From Betaproteobacteria bacterium (GTDB lineage Bacteria; Pseudomonadota; Gammaproteobacteria; Burkholderiales; Usitatibacteraceae), in contig JAEUMZ010000206.1 in assembly GCA_016790765.1 (NCBI GenBank), positions 1-61,005 of the forward strand: a stretch of 61,005 bases of DNA, given 5' to 3'. Below the pieces are notes generated by a model that saw only the letters and a program-made list of their open reading frames with translations, was not told where the DNA came from and made no database searches. The position numbers and the translations under genes are program-made. This document shows, one piece after another, positions 57,995-61,005 of this stretch. Position 1 is the first letter of the stretch; the number at the start of each line of letters is the position of its first letter.

Positions 57995-58960
57995 CTAGTG
58001 GTCTTCGCGGACCTCGGGCGCGAAGCCGCCGGACTCGATGCGGAACGGCGAGGCGCCCGCACGCGGGTCGATGGTGATGCGCACCCAGTTGATGTGCGGG
58101 GAACCGTAACCCTCGATGCGCGTGACGTTGGCGATGGCGCGCTTGTCCAGCGGGCTCCGGTACGGGCGATCGACGCGGAAGGTGTGCGTGTCGCCGTGCG
58201 CAAAGATCACCGGCAGGGGGCTGCCGCGCGCCTCGGCCTCGAACGCCTCGATGGTTTCCTTGAGCGCGCTGGCGCGCACCTCGTCGGCCGGTTCCTCGAA
58301 TCCGGGGTTGGCCTGCTGGAACAGCACCACGCCCAGTGCATTCGAACGGTGCGCGCGCTGGAACGCCTCCTTCATCCAGGCGATGTTGGCGCGTACGCGG
58401 ACGCGCTGTTCGGCGTCGCTGGCGGCGTCGAAGCCGACGTTGTCGTTGCTGGCCTGGATGTTGAGGGCCACGAACACCACGCCGCCTTTTTCCCACATCG
58501 TGTTCTCGACGTACGGCGCGAACTCGCCGCCGCGCTCCGATTGCCGCTCGGGCCGCATCTTTCGCACGCCGAGCGACTCCGGCGCCGGGTAGAACGTGCG
58601 GCGGAACGCGGCCAGGCGCTCGAGGGGGTCGCCGCGGTTGTTGCTTTTGCGGCGGCAATCGACCCAGTCGTTGTCGCCCGGCAGCAGGATGAACGGATGC
58701 GCCGAACGCTCGAAGTCGGCCTTGCGCGAGGCATACAGGGCGTCCGTGCAGGGTGAATTGCCGCCGGACTTGATGTCGCCCAGGTGCACCACGAAGGCCA
58801 GGTCTTCCGCGTTCAGTGCATCGATGAGCTTGGGGAACACGCGTTCCTCGAACGGCGTGTATTGCAGGTCGCCGATCAGCGCGAAGGAATAGGTGCCGGG
58901 CGTGCGCGTCGCGCAACTGCCGAGCAGGACCAGCGTGGCCAACAGCAGGATGCGCATCAT
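57995..58960 (-). CDS. metallophosphoesterase lipoprotein
   Basis: A 321-residue calcineurin-like phosphoesterase. The lipobox is LVLLGSC (about residues 10-16). Metal-ligand motifs are ALIGDLQY, VHLGDIKSGG, LPGDNDW and later FAHGDTHTFR. The substrate is unknown. Its ATG overlaps the mutS stop by 4 bases, so it is the distal gene of a mutS operon, and it converges with the helicase gene 21 bases away. Confidence 0.85.
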   Translation of the reverse strand: MMRILLLATLVLLGSCATRTPGTYSFALIGDLQYTPFEERVFPKLIDALNAEDLAFVVHLGDIKSGGNSPCTDALYASRKADFERSAHPFILLPGDNDWVDCRRKSNNRGDPLERLAAFRRTFYPAPESLGVRKMRPERQSERGGEFAPYVENTMWEKGGVVFVALNIQASNDNVGFDAASDAEQRVRVRANIAWMKEAFQRAHRSNALGVVLFQQANPGFEEPADEVRASALKETIEAFEAEARGSPLPVIFAHGDTHTFRVDRPYRSPLDKRAIANVTRIEGYGSPHINWVRITIDPRAGASPFRIESGGFAPEVREDH

Positions 58961-61005
58961 GGGGACTTCGGCTCCATCAGGCGTTTCAGTTCGTACAGCG
59001 CGTCCAGCGCCTCGCGCGGGCTCAGCTCGTCGGGCTTCAAGTCGGCGAGCCGGTCGAGTGCCGGGTGCGGGTCGGCCTCCGGCGGTGCCGGGGGCGTCGC
59101 AAACAGGTCTGCTTGCGCGGCTGGCGGTTCGGCCGCGGCCAGCAGGTCTTCCAGGTGCTTCTTCGCGCGCCGGATCACCGCCTTCGGCACGCCGGCCAGC
59201 TGCGCGACCTGCAGGCCGTAGCTCTTGTCCGCCGGGCCCTGTTCCAGCTTGTGCAGGAACACGATCTTGTCCTTCATCTCCACGGCGTCGAGGTGCACGT
59301 TGGCCAGGTTGGGCAGCTCGGCATTGAGTTGCGTGAGCTCGAGGTAATGCGTGGCGAACAGCGCGTGGCAGCGCGTGGTCTCCGCCAGGTGGCGCGCGAT
59401 GGCCCACGCCAATGCGAGGCCGTCGTACGTGGAGGTGCCGCGGCCGATCTCGTCGATCAGCACCAGCGAGCGCGGCGTCGCGGCGTTGAGGATGGCGGCC
59501 GCCTCGGTCATCTCCACCATGAAGGTCGAGCGCCCGCCGGCCAGGTCGTCGGAGGCGCCGATGCGCGTCATGATGCGATCGATCGGCCCGATCTCGGCGG
59601 CAGCGGCCGGCACGAACGAACCGGTGTGCGCCAGCAGCACGATCTGCGCCACCTGCCGCATGTAGGTGGACTTGCCGCCCATGTTGGGGCCGGTGATGAG
59701 CAGCAGCTGCCGCGAACGGTCGAGGTGGCAATCGTTGGGAATGAAGTTCTCGACCTGCGATGCCACCACGAGGTGGCGGCCGCCTTCGATGTGCACGCGG
59801 TCGGCCTCGACGAAGGCCGGTTCGCAGAGCCGGAGCTCGGCGGCATTGGCCGCGTGCGTGGCGAGCACGTCGAGTTCGGCGGCGGCACGCGCGAAGGCCT
59901 GCAGCGCAGGAATGTCGGGCGCCAGCCGGTCGAGCAGGGCCTCGTAAAGGACCTTCTCGCGCGCCAGTGCACGCTCGCCGGCCGACAGGGCCTTGTCCTC
60001 GAAGGCCTTCAGTTCCGGCGTGATGAAACGCTCGGCGTTCTTCATCGTCTGGCGGCGGCGGTAATCCGCCGGGACCTTGTCGAGCTGGCCCTGCGTGACC
60101 TCGATGAAGTAGCCGTGCACGCGGTTGAATTCGACGCGCAGGTTGGCGATCCCGGTGCGCTCGCGCTCGCATTGTTCCAATGCAATGAGGAATTCGCCGG
60201 CATGGGCCTGGATGGCGCGCAGTTCGTCGAGTTCCGCGTCGAAGCCGTCGCGGATCACGCCGCCGTCGCGGAGCATGGTGGCCGGTTCATCGAGCAACGC
60301 AGCCGAAAGTCCAGCACCGATGCGGCCGTCCGGCCGGAAATGGCTGGAAAGGCGCGCCAGTGCTGGGGTTTGATCGATGAGTGCCGCGAGCTGCGGCGCC
60401 GCCAGCAGCGCATCGCGCAGGCCGGTGAGGTCGCGCGGCCGTGCGGTCCGCAGGGCCACGCGTGTGACGATGCGCTCGATGTCCGGCCAACCGCGCAGTG
60501 CGCCGTGCACGTCGCGGTGCAGTGGTGCGAGCGCGGCGACGCCCGCCAGCCGCTCCCGCACGACTGCGCGGTCGGTGAGCGGGTGGTGCAGCGCGTGCGC
60601 CAGCAGGCGCGCGCCCATGCCGGTGGCGCAGCGATTGAGCACCGAGAACAGCGTGGGCGCCTCGGCGCGCTGCACCGTCTCGGTGATTTCCAGGTTGCGG
60701 CGCGTGGCCGCATCCATGCGCACGTAGTGGTCGCTGCGCTCGACGGTGAGGCCGGTGAGGTGCGGTAGCGCGCTGCGTTGCGTCTGTTGCACGTACTGCA
60801 GCAGCGCGCCCGCGGCTGCCACGGCGAGCGGCTGGTCCGCGCAATCGAACGACGCCAGGTCGCGCACGCCGAACTGCTTGGCCAACAACGTGGCCGACGT
60901 CGCCGCATCGAACTGCCAATCGGCCAGCCGGCGCGTGACGATGCCGCCGCGCTCCCAGTCTGTGCTCTCCGGCAGGATCAGCTCGGCCGGGCGGATGCGC
61001 TCCAG
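58957..61005 (-). CDS. mutS: DNA mismatch repair ATPase MutS (N-terminus beyond the window)
   Basis: At least 682 codons, open to the right edge; the mismatch-binding N-terminus is missing. VRDGGVI and GFDAELDELR in the clamp region, the P-loop TGPNMGGKSTYMRQ, IDEIGRGTSTYDG and the final helix-turn are visible. An unusual segment, ALARLSSHFRPDGRIGAGLSA, lies before EPATMLRDGGVI and is encoded by a 66-bp palindromic element at 60306-60371. The ATPase is intact. Confidence 0.96.
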   Translation of the reverse strand: MERIRPAELILPESTDWERGGIVTRRLADWQFDAATSATLLAKQFGVRDLASFDCADQPLAVAAAGALLQYVQQTQRSALPHLTGLTVERSDHYVRMDAATRRNLEITETVQRAEAPTLFSVLNRCATGMGARLLAHALHHPLTDRAVVRERLAGVAALAPLHRDVHGALRGWPDIERIVTRVALRTARPRDLTGLRDALLAAPQLAALIDQTPALARLSSHFRPDGRIGAGLSAALLDEPATMLRDGGVIRDGFDAELDELRAIQAHAGEFLIALEQCERERTGIANLRVEFNRVHGYFIEVTQGQLDKVPADYRRRQTMKNAERFITPELKAFEDKALSAGERALAREKVLYEALLDRLAPDIPALQAFARAAAELDVLATHAANAAELRLCEPAFVEADRVHIEGGRHLVVASQVENFIPNDCHLDRSRQLLLITGPNMGGKSTYMRQVAQIVLLAHTGSFVPAAAAEIGPIDRIMTRIGASDDLAGGRSTFMVEMTEAAAILNAATPRSLVLIDEIGRGTSTYDGLALAWAIARHLAETTRCHALFATHYLELTQLNAELPNLANVHLDAVEMKDKIVFLHKLEQGPADKSYGLQVAQLAGVPKAVIRRAKKHLEDLLAAAEPPAAQADLFATPPAPPEADPHPALDRLADLKPDELSPREALDALYELKRLMEPKSP
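60306..60371 (-). repeat. 66-bp palindromic element, copy D, inside mutS and in frame
   Basis: On the plus strand begins AAAGTCCAGCACCGATGCGG and ends GCGCGCCAGTGCTGGGGTTT. In the mutS frame it starts on the second base of a codon, as in the AddA-like gene. Pair 7/60 is C-G. The other frame (frame 1, minus strand) is also open for 22 codons, starting KPQHW. Confidence 0.85.

Noticed and set aside
18..61005. tRNA or rRNA genes
   Set aside because: I saw no cloverleaf-like segments or rRNA signature sequence in the gaps between genes.

Overview
The window is a GC-rich, gene-dense piece of a Gram-negative proteobacterial chromosome. The order rpsB-tsf-pyrH-frr-uppS-cdsA-dxr-rseP-bamA-skp-lpxD-fabZ-lpxA-lpxB-rnhB, the divergent ppsR/ppsA pair, map-glnD, trxA-rho and a type-B L31 gene fit a betaproteobacterium (Burkholderiales/Nitrosomonadales-like; inference). 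Beta-hydroxybutyrate, acetoacetate, amino-acid and gluconeogenic genes suggest a heterotroph.

Layout. 1-7.9 kb: purine salvage (hpt, mtnP), def, a small membrane protein, then map-glnD leftward, mutY, and a membrane protein. 7.9-24.5 kb: the long rightward translation/cell-envelope run from rpsB to an rRNA/tRNA methyltransferase, with an acetyltransferase and a hot-dog thioesterase inserted between skp and lpxD. 24.5-28 kb: queuosine-precursor transporter, two tandem hairpin repeats, a DUF2007-like protein and a GDSL autotransporter esterase. 28-36 kb: ppsR/ppsA, a GNAT gene invaded by a GIY-YIG cassette, 3-hydroxybutyrate dehydrogenase, pcp, a fused CoA transferase and a cation efflux gene. 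36-42.5 kb: EamA exporter, a Nudix-sbtA-sbtB operon, dadA and threonine ammonia-lyase. 42.5-51.4 kb: pckG, a GT39-like membrane protein, an M48 lipoprotein, rpmE2, an XRE-type regulator, rho and trxA. 51.4-61 kb: fdxA, an AddB/AddA-like helicase-nuclease pair, a lipoprotein phosphoesterase and mutS, which runs off the right edge.

The most unusual content is a family of palindromic elements, each exactly 66 bp (22 codons). Six clear copies and two decayed ones lie in this 61 kb. Three are intergenic. Three sit inside essential or conserved genes (uppS, the AddA-like helicase, mutS) and are translated in frame as 22-residue inserts. Base pair 7/60 of the stem covaries between copies (C-G, A-T, T-A, T-G), and every clear copy has one orientation fully open in frame 1. 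In concept this resembles the palindromic protein-coding elements described in Rickettsia, but the sequence family here is one I do not recognise.

Other repeats: a 365-bp cassette with perfect 30-bp terminal inverted repeats carrying a GIY-YIG nuclease gene, a 141-bp inverted-repeat unit between hpt and mtnP, a tandem pair of about 170-bp hairpin repeats, and a C-rich leader motif shared by two genes. All functional calls are from reading the translations; no database search was run.
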